Below are positions 33,172 through 41,814 of a DNA stretch of 64,000 nucleotides, one piece after another. The stretch spans positions 3,162,001-3,226,000 of the forward strand of contig NZ_JACCAC010000001.1 in NCBI RefSeq assembly GCF_013409425.1, in the 5' to 3' direction. Every line of letters begins with the position of its first letter. Positions within the stretch are counted from its first letter, which is position 1. Below the pieces are notes generated by a model. The model did not search any database. It was given only the letters and a program-made list of their open reading frames with translations, and was not told the origin of the DNA. The position numbers were made by a program, and so were the translations under genes. The stretch comes from Nocardioides perillae. GTDB taxonomy: Bacteria; Actinomycetota; Actinomycetes; Propionibacteriales; Nocardioidaceae.

Positions 33172-34622
33172 GTGTCGTCCGGGCGGGGCGGACGCACCGG
33201 CGTGCGACCGCGCGGGGCGCGGGGACGGTCGGCGCTGGCGGCGTCGACCAGCTCCTCGAGGGCCTCGCGCACGCACTGCGCGAGGGTCTCGGCGTCGGGC
33301 ACGGCGTCGCGGTCGGCGGTGATGCCGAGGAAGACCTTGCCGTCGTAGGACGTGACGCCGATCGCCAGCGCGTGGCCCGGCAGGAGCGGGTGGACCGGGT
33401 AGCTCTCCACCATGCGCGCCCCCGCGGCGTACAGGGGGAACTGCGGGCCGGGGACGTTGGTGACGCTGAGGTCGGGGTCGTGGCGCTGCTGCGCCGCGGC
33501 GACCCGCGAGCCGAGCGCGTGGAAGGTGGTCGGGGCGAAACCGGCGATGCCGGCGAGCCGGTTGGCGGCGACGGCGCGGCCGGTCTCGCGGTGGGCCTGC
33601 AGGGAGTAGGAGACCTGGTGCAGCCGCACCACCGGGCTCGGCTCTCCGATCGGGAGGTCGACGAGGTGGCCCGCGATCTGGGTGCCGAGCGAGGTGGCCT
33701 CGAGCTCGTCGTCGATCACCGACATCGGCACGACCGCGCGCAGCCTGCGCAGGCCGCCCATCGACTCGCGCCGCGTCATGAGCCAGCCCCGCAGACCGCC
33801 GGCGACGGTGGCCAGCACGACGTCGTTGACGGTGCCGCCGTGCACCTCGCGCACCCGGCGGTAGTCGGCGAGGTCGGTGGCGACCGTGACGAAGCGCCGC
33901 TGCTCGGACAGCTCGACGTGCAGCGGCGAGCGCTGCTCGGAGCGGCGACCCGTGACGGCCCCGGCGACGGCGCCGGCCCTCTGCGTGGCGCCGCGGAGCA
34001 GCCGCGTCGTCGCACCCGCCGTCGCACGCCCGGTGTCGAGGACGGTCGTGGGCGAGGTGAGGGAGTCGCGCACCGCTCCGCGCACGAGCCGCGCGGCGGA
34101 GGGCCGGCGGCGGGGGTGCCACGCCTCGGTCTCGAGCGTGCGGGCCTCGGGCGTCGTGTCGAGCAGGACCTGCCCGAGGTCGACGGTCTCCACCCCGTCG
34201 ACGAGGACCTGGTGGGACTTGGACAGCACCGCGACGTGGCCGTCGGCCAGGCCCTCGACGACGTAGACCTCCCACAGCGGGCGGTGGCGGTCGAGCGGGC
34301 GCGAGACGATGCGCGACACGAGGTCCCACAGCTGCTCGTGGGTGCCCGGCCGGGGCAGCGCGGAGCGCCGCACGTGGAAGTGCAGGTCGAAGTCGGGGTC
34401 GTCGACCCACACCGGGTTGGCGAGCCGCCCCGGCACGCTCACGACGCGCTGGCGGTAGCGCGGCACGAAGGCGATGCGGTCCTCGATCAGCGAGAGCAGG
34501 CCGGCGTGGTCGAAGCCGTCAGGGCCGGCGTCGAAGATGTCGACGGTGGCGTTGTGCATGGGCGTCGCCGGGGTCTCGCGCGCCAGGAAGGCCAGGTCGC
34601 GCGGTCGCACCCGCTCGCTCAC
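33168..34622 (-). CDS. WS/DGAT-like acyltransferase with altered active-site motif
   Basis: 484 residues from GTG 34622. Overall match to the wax ester synthase/diacylglycerol acyltransferase family: N-terminal MHNATVDIF, LPRPGTHEQLWDLVSRIVSRPLDRHRPLWEV, C-terminal TVNDVVLATVAGGLRGWL, and SVTNVPGPQFPLYAAGARM. The condensation-type motif HHxxxDG reads HQVLVDG here (KSHQVLVDGVE), so the second His, regarded as the general base, is Gln. Family members make triacylglycerol or wax esters from acyl-CoA at the membrane; this copy may be inactive or use another mechanism. Confidence 0.85.
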   Translation of the reverse strand: MSERVRPRDLAFLARETPATPMHNATVDIFDAGPDGFDHAGLLSLIEDRIAFVPRYRQRVVSVPGRLANPVWVDDPDFDLHFHVRRSALPRPGTHEQLWDLVSRIVSRPLDRHRPLWEVYVVEGLADGHVAVLSKSHQVLVDGVETVDLGQVLLDTTPEARTLETEAWHPRRRPSAARLVRGAVRDSLTSPTTVLDTGRATAGATTRLLRGATQRAGAVAGAVTGRRSEQRSPLHVELSEQRRFVTVATDLADYRRVREVHGGTVNDVVLATVAGGLRGWLMTRRESMGGLRRLRAVVPMSVIDDELEATSLGTQIAGHLVDLPIGEPSPVVRLHQVSYSLQAHRETGRAVAANRLAGIAGFAPTTFHALGSRVAAAQQRHDPDLSVTNVPGPQFPLYAAGARMVESYPVHPLLPGHALAIGVTSYDGKVFLGITADRDAVPDAETLAQCVREALEELVDAASADRPRAPRGRTPVRPPRPDDT

Positions 34623-34772
34623 CGTGGGTCTCCTCGTCCTGGGCTCGTGGTCTGGCCGCCGCTGGGTGCGGGCGTGGCCCGGGTCACGCGCCCGGCGGAC
34701 CCGTCCCGCAGCCGTTGGCCTCGCGTGGGATCCTGCCAGAGGACGCCGCAACGACCGACGGAGGACCACACC

Positions 34773-35258
34773 GTGACGACCCGCCCCGCTGTCCGCACCC
34801 GTGCCGCCGCCCGTGCCGCTGCCGGAGCCCTGGGCCTCGCCCTGGTGCTGACCGCCTGCGGCAGCGACGCCGAGACCCCGGCCGCGAGCGGCACCGACAC
34901 CTCCGAGAGCCCGAGCGCCACCTCGGAGGAGACCCCCGCCGACACCGCCTCGGAGACTCCTGACGAGACGCCCGCCGCGGAGCCCAGCGAGGACCCCGGC
35001 ACCGTGGTGGACGTCAGCATCGAGGGTGGCGAGGTCACGCCGAAGGGCGAGCGCGTGCGCGCGGCCGTCGGCGAGCCCATCACCTTCCGCATCACCTCCG
35101 ACCAGCCCGGCGAGATGCACGTCCACAGCACCCCCGAGTCGGAGTTCGACTTCCCCGCCGGCACGACCGAGCGCACCATCACCGTGGAGACCCCCGGACT
35201 GGTCGAGGTCGAGCTGCACGACCCCGACGTGACGCTGGTCCAGCTCGAAGTCCGCTGA
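34773..35258 (+). CDS. Lipoprotein with cupredoxin-like domain
   Basis: 161 residues; GTG 34773 with GGAGGA Shine-Dalgarno. Signal peptide ending LVLTACGSD, a lipobox (T-A-C) placing the Cys at about residue 27. It then has a long Thr/Ser/Glu/Pro spacer (residues about 30-72) and a C-terminal beta-domain (VVDVSIEGGEVTPKGERVRAAVGEPITFRITSD, EMHVHST, VEVELHDPDVTLVQLEV). The beta pattern resembles a plastocyanin/cupredoxin fold with His in EMHVHS, but a full type 1 Cu ligand set (Cys-His-Met) is absent. Co-transcribed with the membrane protein starting 1 base after its stop. Confidence 0.75.
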   Translation: MTTRPAVRTRAAARAAAGALGLALVLTACGSDAETPAASGTDTSESPSATSEETPADTASETPDETPAAEPSEDPGTVVDVSIEGGEVTPKGERVRAAVGEPITFRITSDQPGEMHVHSTPESEFDFPAGTTERTITVETPGLVEVELHDPDVTLVQLEVR

Positions 35259-35259
35259 C

Positions 35260-36657
35260 GTGGGGGCACCCGCACCGGTGGGCGACGACCGGCTCGTCGT
35301 CGCGCACGGCCTCGGCGGTGCGCAGGACCTGCCGATCCCGCCCGAGCTCGCGATCGTCGGCGCGACCGCCGCACTGGCCGTCTCCTTCACCGTGCTGGCG
35401 GTCGCGTGGCGACGCCCGCGGTACGCCGACCCCGCCGCCGGGCGCCCCGCCCCGGCGTGGCTGCAGCGACTCGTCGAGAGCACGGCCTTCACCTGGCTCG
35501 CGCGCCTCGTCGGACTGTTCTTCTTCGGCTGGGCCGCCTTCGCCGCGGTCCTCGGCCAGGACCTGCTGACCAACCCGTTCTTCGGCATGGTCTACGTGCT
35601 GCTGTGGGTCGGCCTCGTGCCCGCCTCGCTGCTCCTCGGCCCGTTCTGGAAGGCGATCAGCCCGGTCCGCACGGTCAACCTGGCCTTTGCCAAGCTCGCC
35701 GGCAGCGACCCCGACACCGGCCTGCGACGCTACCCCGAGCGCCTCGGCTACTGGCCGGCCGCGCTCGGCCTCTTCGCCTTCGTCTGGCTCGAGCTGGTCT
35801 ACCCCTACTCCACCGAGCTCGGGCCGGTGCGGCTGTGGTTCGCGCTCTACGTCGCCGCGATGCTGGTGGGCGGCGCGGTCTTCGGCAGCACCTTCTACGC
35901 CCGCGCCGACCCGTTCGAGGTCTACTCCACGATGGTCGCGCGGATGTCGGTGTGGGGCTGGCGCGACCGCACCGGTGCGTCCGGCATCGCGGCCGCGGAC
36001 GGCCGCGACGGCACGGCGCGCGAGCTGGTCGTGCGCAGCCCGCTGGCCAACCTCGACCGCACCCCGCCCCGACCGGGCCTGGTCGCCGTCGTCGCGGTGC
36101 TCTTCGGCAGCACCGCCTACGACTCCTTCCGCGACGCGAGCGCCTGGCTGCAGCTGACCCAGTCCCTCGACCGCACCCTCGCGATCGCGCTGAACAACCT
36201 GGTGCTGCTGGCCTTCTGCGTGGTGGTCGGTGCGCTGCTCGCCGCCGCCACCGCGGCGTACCCCGCCGAGGGCCACCCGCGGCGCGCCCTCCCCGGCCTC
36301 TTCGCGCACTCGGTGGTGCCGATCATCGTGGGCTACGTCGTGGCGCACTACCTCAGCTACCTCGTGCAGACCGGGCAGCAGACGGTCATCCTCATGAGCG
36401 ACCCGCTCAGCAACGGCAGCGACCTGCTCGGCACCGGCGACTGGTCGGTGAACTACTGGTTGGCCTACCACCCCACCTTCCTGGCCGTGACGAAGGTGCT
36501 CGCGGTCGTCGTCGGCCACGTGCTCGGCGTGGTGGCCGCGCACGAGCGCTCGATCCAGGTGCTGCCGCGCCGCCACCAGCTGACCGGGCAGCTGCCGCTG
36601 CTGGTCGTGATGGTGGCCTTCACCGCCGGCGGGCTCTACCTGCTCTTCGCCGCCTGA
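35260..36657 (+). CDS. Polytopic membrane protein paired with the cupredoxin-like lipoprotein
   Basis: 465 residues starting GTG 35260, one base after the lipoprotein stop. About ten hydrophobic helices. The N-terminus AHGLGGAQDLPIPPELAIVGATAALAVSF precedes the first helix; conserved-looking loops include NPFFGMVYVLLWVGLVP, FWKAISPVRTVNLAFAKLAG and RADPFEVYSTMVARMSVWGWRD. No transporter or enzyme motif is obvious. It recalls an uncharacterised actinobacterial family seen next to cupredoxin-like lipoproteins (memory, not verified). It may assemble or export with that lipoprotein. Its 3' end overlaps the convergent CpaE-like gene by 38 bases. Confidence 0.75.
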   Translation: MGAPAPVGDDRLVVAHGLGGAQDLPIPPELAIVGATAALAVSFTVLAVAWRRPRYADPAAGRPAPAWLQRLVESTAFTWLARLVGLFFFGWAAFAAVLGQDLLTNPFFGMVYVLLWVGLVPASLLLGPFWKAISPVRTVNLAFAKLAGSDPDTGLRRYPERLGYWPAALGLFAFVWLELVYPYSTELGPVRLWFALYVAAMLVGGAVFGSTFYARADPFEVYSTMVARMSVWGWRDRTGASGIAAADGRDGTARELVVRSPLANLDRTPPRPGLVAVVAVLFGSTAYDSFRDASAWLQLTQSLDRTLAIALNNLVLLAFCVVVGALLAAATAAYPAEGHPRRALPGLFAHSVVPIIVGYVVAHYLSYLVQTGQQTVILMSDPLSNGSDLLGTGDWSVNYWLAYHPTFLAVTKVLAVVVGHVLGVVAAHERSIQVLPRRHQLTGQLPLLVVMVAFTAGGLYLLFAA

Positions 36658-37996
36658 GCCCCCGCGGCCCCCGCGCCCCCCGGGGACCCCGCCGCGCACC
36701 GGCAGCCGCGGGTCCGGGGCCCGGGAGCACCGCCTCGGCCACGGCGTCGAGCGCGCGCCCCAGTGCGCTGTCGCCCGTCTCGACCAGGCTCCGCCCGGCG
36801 ACGAGCGCCGCGTCGGCACCGGCACGGTCGTCGGGCAGCACGTGGAGGCTCGCGACGCGGGTGAAGCCCTCGACCATGCCGGCGACCTCGCGCTCGCCCC
36901 AGCCGAGCGAGGGACGCATGCGGTTGACCACGACGTGCACCGGTCGGCCGCCCGTGCGCTCGCGCAGCTCGACGAGGCCGCGCGCGAGCCGGGCGAGGCC
37001 GACCGGGTCGGCCGCCCCGACCACGACGAGCTCGTCGGCGGCGTCGACCGCCTCGAGCGTCAGCTGCTGGCGTCCGGGACGCACGCTGCCGAGGTCGACC
37101 GGGTCCTCCTCCAGGCTCGGCCCGGTGTCGACCACGACGTCGGCGCCGCCGACGGCGAGCTCGAGGAGGTGGTCGAGCACGCCCGCCCGCACCTCGCTCC
37201 ACCGGTCGGGCCGCGGCAGGCCGGTCACGACGTGCAGCCGCTCGCCGACCGCCCGCGGCACCTCCGCGAAGCGCTCCGCCAGCTCGCCCGAGCTGGTGAG
37301 CCGGGCGGCCGCGAGCACGCCGGAGACCTCGTCGAGGACACCGAGGTGCTGGGCCACCGCGCCGCCCCAGGGGTCGGCGTCGACGAGCAGCACGGGACGG
37401 GGCGCACCCGCCCGGGCGGCGACGGCGGCCGCGATGCCCACCGCCACCGTCGTGCGCCCGGGAGCTCCGGTCGGCCCCCAGACCACGACCCGGGTGCCGC
37501 CCTGCGGCGCCGTGCCTGGGACGGCGGCTCCGGCGAGACGCGACGCCTCCGCGCCGGCCGGGACGCCCGCGTGCGGGTCGACGCCGAGGACGCCCGGGAG
37601 GTCGGGCGCCGCCGCGGGCGCGCCGGCGTCGGCCTCGTCGAGCTGCGGCAGGGCGAGGACGGCCTCGACGAGGCGGTCGACCTCGGCCTCGGGCAGCAGC
37701 GCGGGCGAGCCGATGCGCTGGGCGCGGGTGCGCGCGGCCTCGGCGGAGCCGTCGACGGCCGCGACCACGAGCGGGGCGACCCGGTGGCGGCGCAGGTGCT
37801 CGACCGCGGTGGCGTCGAGCCCGGGGGCGTCGAGCGCGACGACGGCAGCGTCGGCCTGGCCCGAGGTCGCGGCCGCCATCAGGTCGTCGACGTCGACGCA
37901 CCGCTTGAGCAGCACCACCTCGGGGCGGCCCTCGAAGAGCGCGAGGGCGCGCGTCTCCCAGGCGGCGCCGGCGGCCGTGACCAGCACGCAGCGCAC
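36620..37996 (-). CDS. CpaE/TadZ-like ATPase with degenerate Walker A
   Basis: 458 residues. N-terminal receiver-like domain (CVLVTAAGAAWETRALALFEGRPEVVLL) is followed by a ParA/MinD-type ATPase: VVVWGPTGAPGRTTVAVGIA, where Arg replaces the Walker A Lys (GAPGRTT), VLLVDADPWGGAVAQHLGV, ADVVVDTGPSLEE, and VHVVVNRMRPSLGWGE. This architecture (pseudoreceiver plus atypical P-loop) is that of TadZ/CpaE pilus localisation proteins. Its stop lies within 38 bases of the convergent membrane protein gene, and the C-terminal basic tail (ARRGPRGARGPRG) is encoded in that zone. It follows the SAF gene by 3 bases, an operon. Confidence 0.82.
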   Translation of the reverse strand: MRCVLVTAAGAAWETRALALFEGRPEVVLLKRCVDVDDLMAAATSGQADAAVVALDAPGLDATAVEHLRRHRVAPLVVAAVDGSAEAARTRAQRIGSPALLPEAEVDRLVEAVLALPQLDEADAGAPAAAPDLPGVLGVDPHAGVPAGAEASRLAGAAVPGTAPQGGTRVVVWGPTGAPGRTTVAVGIAAAVAARAGAPRPVLLVDADPWGGAVAQHLGVLDEVSGVLAAARLTSSGELAERFAEVPRAVGERLHVVTGLPRPDRWSEVRAGVLDHLLELAVGGADVVVDTGPSLEEDPVDLGSVRPGRQQLTLEAVDAADELVVVGAADPVGLARLARGLVELRERTGGRPVHVVVNRMRPSLGWGEREVAGMVEGFTRVASLHVLPDDRAGADAALVAGRSLVETGDSALGRALDAVAEAVLPGPGPAAAGARRGPRGARGPRGLRRRRAGRARRR

Positions 37997-37999
37997 CGC

Positions 38000-38719
38000 T
38001 CAGCCCTGCCGCGTGATCGTGACCGCCCCGCCCGCGGCGGCGCCGAGCGCGCGGGCGAGCTGGTCGGCCTGGTCCTCGCCGACGGCGAGGACGACCTGGC
38101 GCTCCCCGGTCGAGCCGAACCCCTCGCTCACGGCCGGCGCGTCGACGACCACCACGTCGTCGAGGACGAGCCGCGCGGGCGCACCGGGCTCGGTGCCGAC
38201 GCCGGCGACGTAGACGTCGACCACGGAGCCCTGCACCACCGAGGCGGGCACCGCACCCGGGGCGACGCTGAGGGGCACCTCGACGACACCGGCCGTGGAG
38301 GTGTCACCGAGGGCGGCGCGCGGCAGCAGCTCGCCGGCGCCGACGGGGCGCAGGACGCCGAGGTCGGCGGGGAGCGGCTCGTCGGCCCGGAGGTAGCGCG
38401 CGAGCTCCGCCTCCTCGGCGAAGCGCACCCGGCGTGCGACCAGGTCGTCGGGCGCCAGGGTGTCGCCGGCGCCGAGGTCGACCGCCGTCGCCCACACCTG
38501 CACGGTGCGGTCGGCGCCGCCCACCACGCGCGCCCCCAGCAGCACGCAGCCGGCGACCAGCACGACGCCGACCCACAGCCGCGGGTCGCGCCAGCCGGGC
38601 GCGCTCGCCCGCGTCGCGGCCGCCGGCGCCCCGACGCCACCCGCCGGCGCGGGGCCCGCCACGCTGCCCGACCTGGTGGGGCCGACCGGCCCCTGCTCCG
38701 ACCTCCCGAGACGTCTCAC
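38000..38719 (-). CDS. SAF-domain protein, CpaB/RcpC-like
   Basis: 239 residues from GTG 38719. A Pro/Gly-rich cytoplasmic N-terminus leads to a TM helix (LWVGVVLVAGCVLLGARVV) and an SAF domain (VQVWATAVDLGAGDTLAPDDLVARRVRF, VPLSVAPGAVPASVVQGSVVDVYV, TGERQVVLAVGEDQADQLARAL), as in the CpaB/RcpC periplasmic Tad components. With the CpaE-like ATPase this forms a small accessory locus. It probably serves the tad operon at 1-4525, some 33 kb away, since no other tad genes are nearby. Confidence 0.8.
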   Translation of the reverse strand: MRRLGRSEQGPVGPTRSGSVAGPAPAGGVGAPAAATRASAPGWRDPRLWVGVVLVAGCVLLGARVVGGADRTVQVWATAVDLGAGDTLAPDDLVARRVRFAEEAELARYLRADEPLPADLGVLRPVGAGELLPRAALGDTSTAGVVEVPLSVAPGAVPASVVQGSVVDVYVAGVGTEPGAPARLVLDDVVVVDAPAVSEGFGSTGERQVVLAVGEDQADQLARALGAAAGGAVTITRQG

Positions 38720-38818
38720 GGGCCCATGGTGCAACGCCGGGAGCCCGCTCCGCACGCGTCGTCCACAGGCACCGGGTGGCGACGGGACGGGTGGGACGGG
38801 AGGTGGCAGAGTGGGCCC

Positions 38819-39055
38819 ATGCCCGGCTCGCCCCGCTTCCTCACGCTCGCCGACGTGGCGGAGGTGCTCAACACCTCGAGCGCGCAGGTCTACGCGCTCG
38901 TGCGGCGCGGCGACCTGCCCGCGATCAAGATCGGCGGCCGGGGCCAGTGGCGCGTCGAGGCCAGCCAGCTCGAGGAGTTCATCCAGCGGATGTACGCCGA
39001 GACCCGCGACTTCGTCGACACCCACCCCTTCGTCGACGCCGATCAGGAGTCCTGA
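38819..39055 (+). CDS. Excisionase/MerR-type helix-turn-helix protein
   Basis: 78 residues beginning MPGSPRFLTLADVAEVLNTSSAQVYALVRRGDLPAIKIGGRGQWRVEASQLEEFI, a complete excisionase-family winged HTH (the BldC/MerR fold), and little else. It starts at ATG 38819 with CAGAGT six bases upstream, leaderless pattern. Divergent from the SAF/CpaE-like operon, whose regulation it might control; DNA-architectural roles are also typical for such small proteins. Confidence 0.88.
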   Translation: MPGSPRFLTLADVAEVLNTSSAQVYALVRRGDLPAIKIGGRGQWRVEASQLEEFIQRMYAETRDFVDTHPFVDADQES

Positions 39056-39098
39056 CCGGCTCCGACCGGGGGTGCCGACCCGGCTGCGACGACCCGCG

Positions 39099-40424
39099 TC
39101 AGCCGACCTCGGCGCCCAGCGTCACGTCGAGGGTGAGCTCCTCGCCGTCGCGCACCACCGTGAAGGGGATGGTCTCCCCCGGCTGGTGGGTGCGAATGGC
39201 CACGATCAGCGAGATGCCGTCGGTGACGAGCTGGTCGTCGACCTCCACCACGCGGTCGCCCTGCCGCAGGCCGGCCCGGTCGGCGGGGGTGCCGTCGTTG
39301 ACCTCGTCGATGAGGGCCCCGGTGCCGTCGGTGCGACCGCCGGTGCGCACCTGCGCGCCGATGACGGGGTAGCGCGCCTCGCCCGTGCGCAGGATCTGGT
39401 CGGCGGTCACCTTGACCTGCTCGATCGGGATCGCGAAGCCGACCCCGATGTTGCCCGACTCGCCGCCGAAGCCGCCGCCGGTGGTGGCGATCGCGGAGTT
39501 CACGCCGACCACCTGCCCACGCAGGTCGACCAGCGGGCCGCCGGAGTTGCCGGGGTTGATCGCCGCGTCGGTCTGCACCGCGTTGATGTACGACGTGTCG
39601 TCGCTGCCGCCGGTCGTCACCGGGCGGTCGAGCGCACTGACGATGCCGGCCGTGACGGTCGAGCTGAGGCCCAGCGGCGAGCCGAAGGCGACCACGGTCT
39701 CGCCGACGGCGAGGTCGCCCGAGGCACCGAGCGAGGCCGGCTGCAGGCCGCGCGCGTCCCGCACGACGAGCACGGCGAGGTCGTAGACGGGGCTGCGGCC
39801 GACGATCTCGGCCGGGTAGCGCTCCCCGTCCTGACCGACGACCTGGATCTCGCCGCCCTCGGCCGCGCCCTCCACGACGTGGTTGTTGGTGACGATGTGG
39901 CCCTGGCGGTCGAGCACGAAGCCCGAGCCGGTCGCCCCGCCCTCCTCGCCCTCGAGGTCGGCGAGGATCTGCACGGTGCTCGGCAGCAGCTGCTGCGCCA
40001 CCGCGGCGACCGAGCCGTTCTCGGCCTCGAGCGGCGGCTCCGAGACCGTGTCGACGTCGTCGAGGCCGCCGGGCACCAACCCGGGCACGTCGCGCTCCGC
40101 GAGCTGCACCACCGCGGCGCCCACGGCACCCCCGACCAGGCCGAGCACCAGGGCGAGGGCGCAGACCGCCGGCCACAGCCAGGCCGGCACCCGCGCCTTC
40201 GTGGCGGGCGGCAGCGAGGGCGGGAGGGGGTCGCCCCACGGCTGGTAGCCGGTGCCCGGACCAGCCGGACCGGCCGGACCACCCGGGCCAGCCGGACCAC
40301 CCGGCCCCGCAGGCCCGGCCGGCCCCGCCGGTGCGCCCCACGTGGGGGCCTCGGGCGGGCCGAAGGGCCGCGGTGCCGGCTGCTGCGGCGCCAGCGGCCG
40401 GGTCTGGTCCTGCTCGTCGTCCAT
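39099..40424 (-). CDS. htrA: HtrA/DegP-type serine protease with collagen-like N-terminal segment
   Basis: 441 residues from ATG 40424 (GATGAT six bases before it). N-terminal cytoplasmic region contains collagen-like Gly-Pro-Ala triplets (around residues 35-60, encoded at 40252-40330), then a TM helix (LWPAVCALALVLGLVGGAVGAAV). The protease domain shows His in VTNNHVVEGA, Asp in YDLAVLVV and Ser in NPGNSGGPLVDL, followed by a PDZ domain (AQVRTGGRTDG, GTPADRAGLRQGDRVVEVDDQL). Membrane-anchored envelope quality-control protease. Position after sigE-rseA matches the SigE stress locus in mycobacteria. Confidence 0.93.
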   Translation of the reverse strand: MDDEQDQTRPLAPQQPAPRPFGPPEAPTWGAPAGPAGPAGPGGPAGPGGPAGPAGPGTGYQPWGDPLPPSLPPATKARVPAWLWPAVCALALVLGLVGGAVGAAVVQLAERDVPGLVPGGLDDVDTVSEPPLEAENGSVAAVAQQLLPSTVQILADLEGEEGGATGSGFVLDRQGHIVTNNHVVEGAAEGGEIQVVGQDGERYPAEIVGRSPVYDLAVLVVRDARGLQPASLGASGDLAVGETVVAFGSPLGLSSTVTAGIVSALDRPVTTGGSDDTSYINAVQTDAAINPGNSGGPLVDLRGQVVGVNSAIATTGGGFGGESGNIGVGFAIPIEQVKVTADQILRTGEARYPVIGAQVRTGGRTDGTGALIDEVNDGTPADRAGLRQGDRVVEVDDQLVTDGISLIVAIRTHQPGETIPFTVVRDGEELTLDVTLGAEVG

Positions 40425-40485
40425 GGCGCCATCATCCCCCGTCACCCCAGGGGGCAGCGCTTCGACCTCGACCGAGGACGCGCGG

Positions 40486-41004
40486 TCAGCGTCCGCCGAC
40501 CGCCGTGCGCACCAGCGGGTGGGCCGGTGCAGGCAGGCCGCCGGGCAGCTCGGCGGGACCCGTGGTCGCGGAGCCGGCCGGCACCGGGCCCGGGGTCACC
40601 CGGCTCAGGTCGGCTGGCGCGGGTCGGCGCGGCAGGTCGGCCGGGGCGAGCCCGAGCGCGAGCACCCCGGCGAACGCCATGCCCACCGCGCTGCCGCCGA
40701 GGAGCACGCCGCGCGCGCGACCGGCCGACCCGCCGGTCGCGGGGCCGGCCGCCAGGCTCACCGGCGCGTGCAGCGGGCCCGTGGACGCCCCGCGCAGCAG
40801 CGACCCGCGCAACGACTCGGGGGCACCCGGGGCGGGCGCACCGCCGGCGAGGCCCGCGAGGCGGGTCTTCACCCAGCCCTCGCGCTCGACCAGGTCGCGA
40901 CACGCGTGGCAGGCGTGCACGTGCGCCCAGGCGCGCTCCTCCTCTGCCGGGTCGAGCTGGCCGTCGAGGAGGGCGCTGACGCGGCTGCCGAGGTGACCCC
41001 TCAC
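40486..41004 (-). CDS. rseA: Anti-sigma factor (zinc-binding, RseA-like)
   Basis: 172 residues from GTG 41004, which overlaps the sigma factor stop (GTGA). The N-terminal ZAS domain reads [35 protein letters not shown] with H28-x3-C32-x2-C35, the zinc ligands of the anti-sigma domain. A hydrophobic stretch near residue 100-125 may be a TM helix ([21 protein letters not shown]). The family binds and inhibits its sigma factor until envelope stress; coupling ensures stoichiometric synthesis. It corresponds to RseA of the mycobacterial sigE locus. Confidence 0.88.
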   Translation of the reverse strand: MRGHLGSRVSALLDGQLDPAEEERAWAHVHACHACRDLVEREGWVKTRLAGLAGGAPAPGAPESLRGSLLRGASTGPLHAPVSLAAGPATGGSAGRARGVLLGGSAVGMAFAGVLALGLAPADLPRRPAPADLSRVTPGPVPAGSATTGPAELPGGLPAPAHPLVRTAVGGR

Positions 41005-41660
41005 GACCCCGCCCCGGCGTAGCGCTCCCGACCGGCGGCAGGCTCGCGGTGGGCCAGCGCCCGGCGCAGCTGGGCCCGGCCGCGGTGGATGCGCGAGCGC
41101 ACCGTGCCGAGCTTGACGCCGAGGATCTCGGCGATCTCCTCGTAGGTGAGGCCCTCGACGTCGCACAGCACGACCGCGGCACGGAAGTCGGGGGTCAAGG
41201 TGGCCAGCGCGGCCTCGACGTCGTCGTCGAACGTGCGGGCGGCGTACGCCTCCCCGGGGTGCGGCGCCGAGCTCGCGAGGCGGGCGGCGCGCTCGTCGGA
41301 CAGCGCGTCGAAGCGGATGCGCTGCCGGCGGCGGGCCTGGTCGAGGAAGAGGTTGGTCGTGATGCGGTGCAGCCAGCCCTCGAAGGTGCCCGGGCTGTAG
41401 GTCGACAGCGAGCGGAAGACCCGCACGAAGACCTCCTGCGTGAGGTCCTCGGCGTCGTGCCGGTTGCCCGTGAGGCGGTAGGCGAGGCGGTAGACCCGGT
41501 CGGTGTGCCGGTCGACGATCTCGTCCCAGGTGGGCACGCCCTGCTGCGGCTCGTCGCGCTGCGGCCCGGTCGGGTCGGACGAGGCGGCGTCGGTGTCCAC
41601 GGGTGGCTCCTGGTCGGTCGGTGCGGTGACCGGGGTGCGGGTGGCTGCGGGGCGCAGCAC
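41001..41660 (-). CDS. sigE: ECF RNA polymerase sigma factor, SigE-like
   Basis: 219 residues. Region 2 includes [54 protein letters not shown]; region 4 includes [44 protein letters not shown]. Directs RNA polymerase to envelope-stress promoters and is held by the RseA-like protein encoded immediately downstream. GTG 41660 is preceded by GAGGAGC; a second GTG ([10 protein letters not shown], about 20 codons in, CAGGAGCC) is a possible internal start. A TAGCGT (41672-41677, minus) lies 11 bases upstream. Divergent from the O-methyltransferase gene. Confidence 0.9.
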   Translation of the reverse strand: MLRPAATRTPVTAPTDQEPPVDTDAASSDPTGPQRDEPQQGVPTWDEIVDRHTDRVYRLAYRLTGNRHDAEDLTQEVFVRVFRSLSTYSPGTFEGWLHRITTNLFLDQARRRQRIRFDALSDERAARLASSAPHPGEAYAARTFDDDVEAALATLTPDFRAAVVLCDVEGLTYEEIAEILGVKLGTVRSRIHRGRAQLRRALAHREPAAGRERYAGAGS

Positions 41661-41801
41661 GGGCGCTCCTCACGCTAGGGGTCGGGGCTGAGGTGCGGCT
41701 GAGAGCAGGCTGTGGGTCCGCTCGGGCCGGCACCGCTCACAACGCACCGCGGGCCGCCGTCGTTCCCGTGCCGGCTGCCGCACCGCGGCGCCGGCTGCCG
41801 G

Positions 41802-41807
41802 TAGGGT
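41802..41807 (+). promoter_or_regulatory. Candidate -10 of the O-methyltransferase gene
   Basis: TAGGGT seven bases before the ATG at 41815, consistent with a leaderless transcript. The sigE start lies on the other strand about 150 bases away with its own TAGCGT at 41672-41677. Confidence 0.45.
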
Positions 41808-41814
41808 CGCCGCC

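Noticed and set aside
40252-40330. Regular repeats resembling a CRISPR or minisatellite
   Set aside because: Period is 9 bases in frame and encodes Gly-Pro-Ala triplets in HtrA; no spacers.
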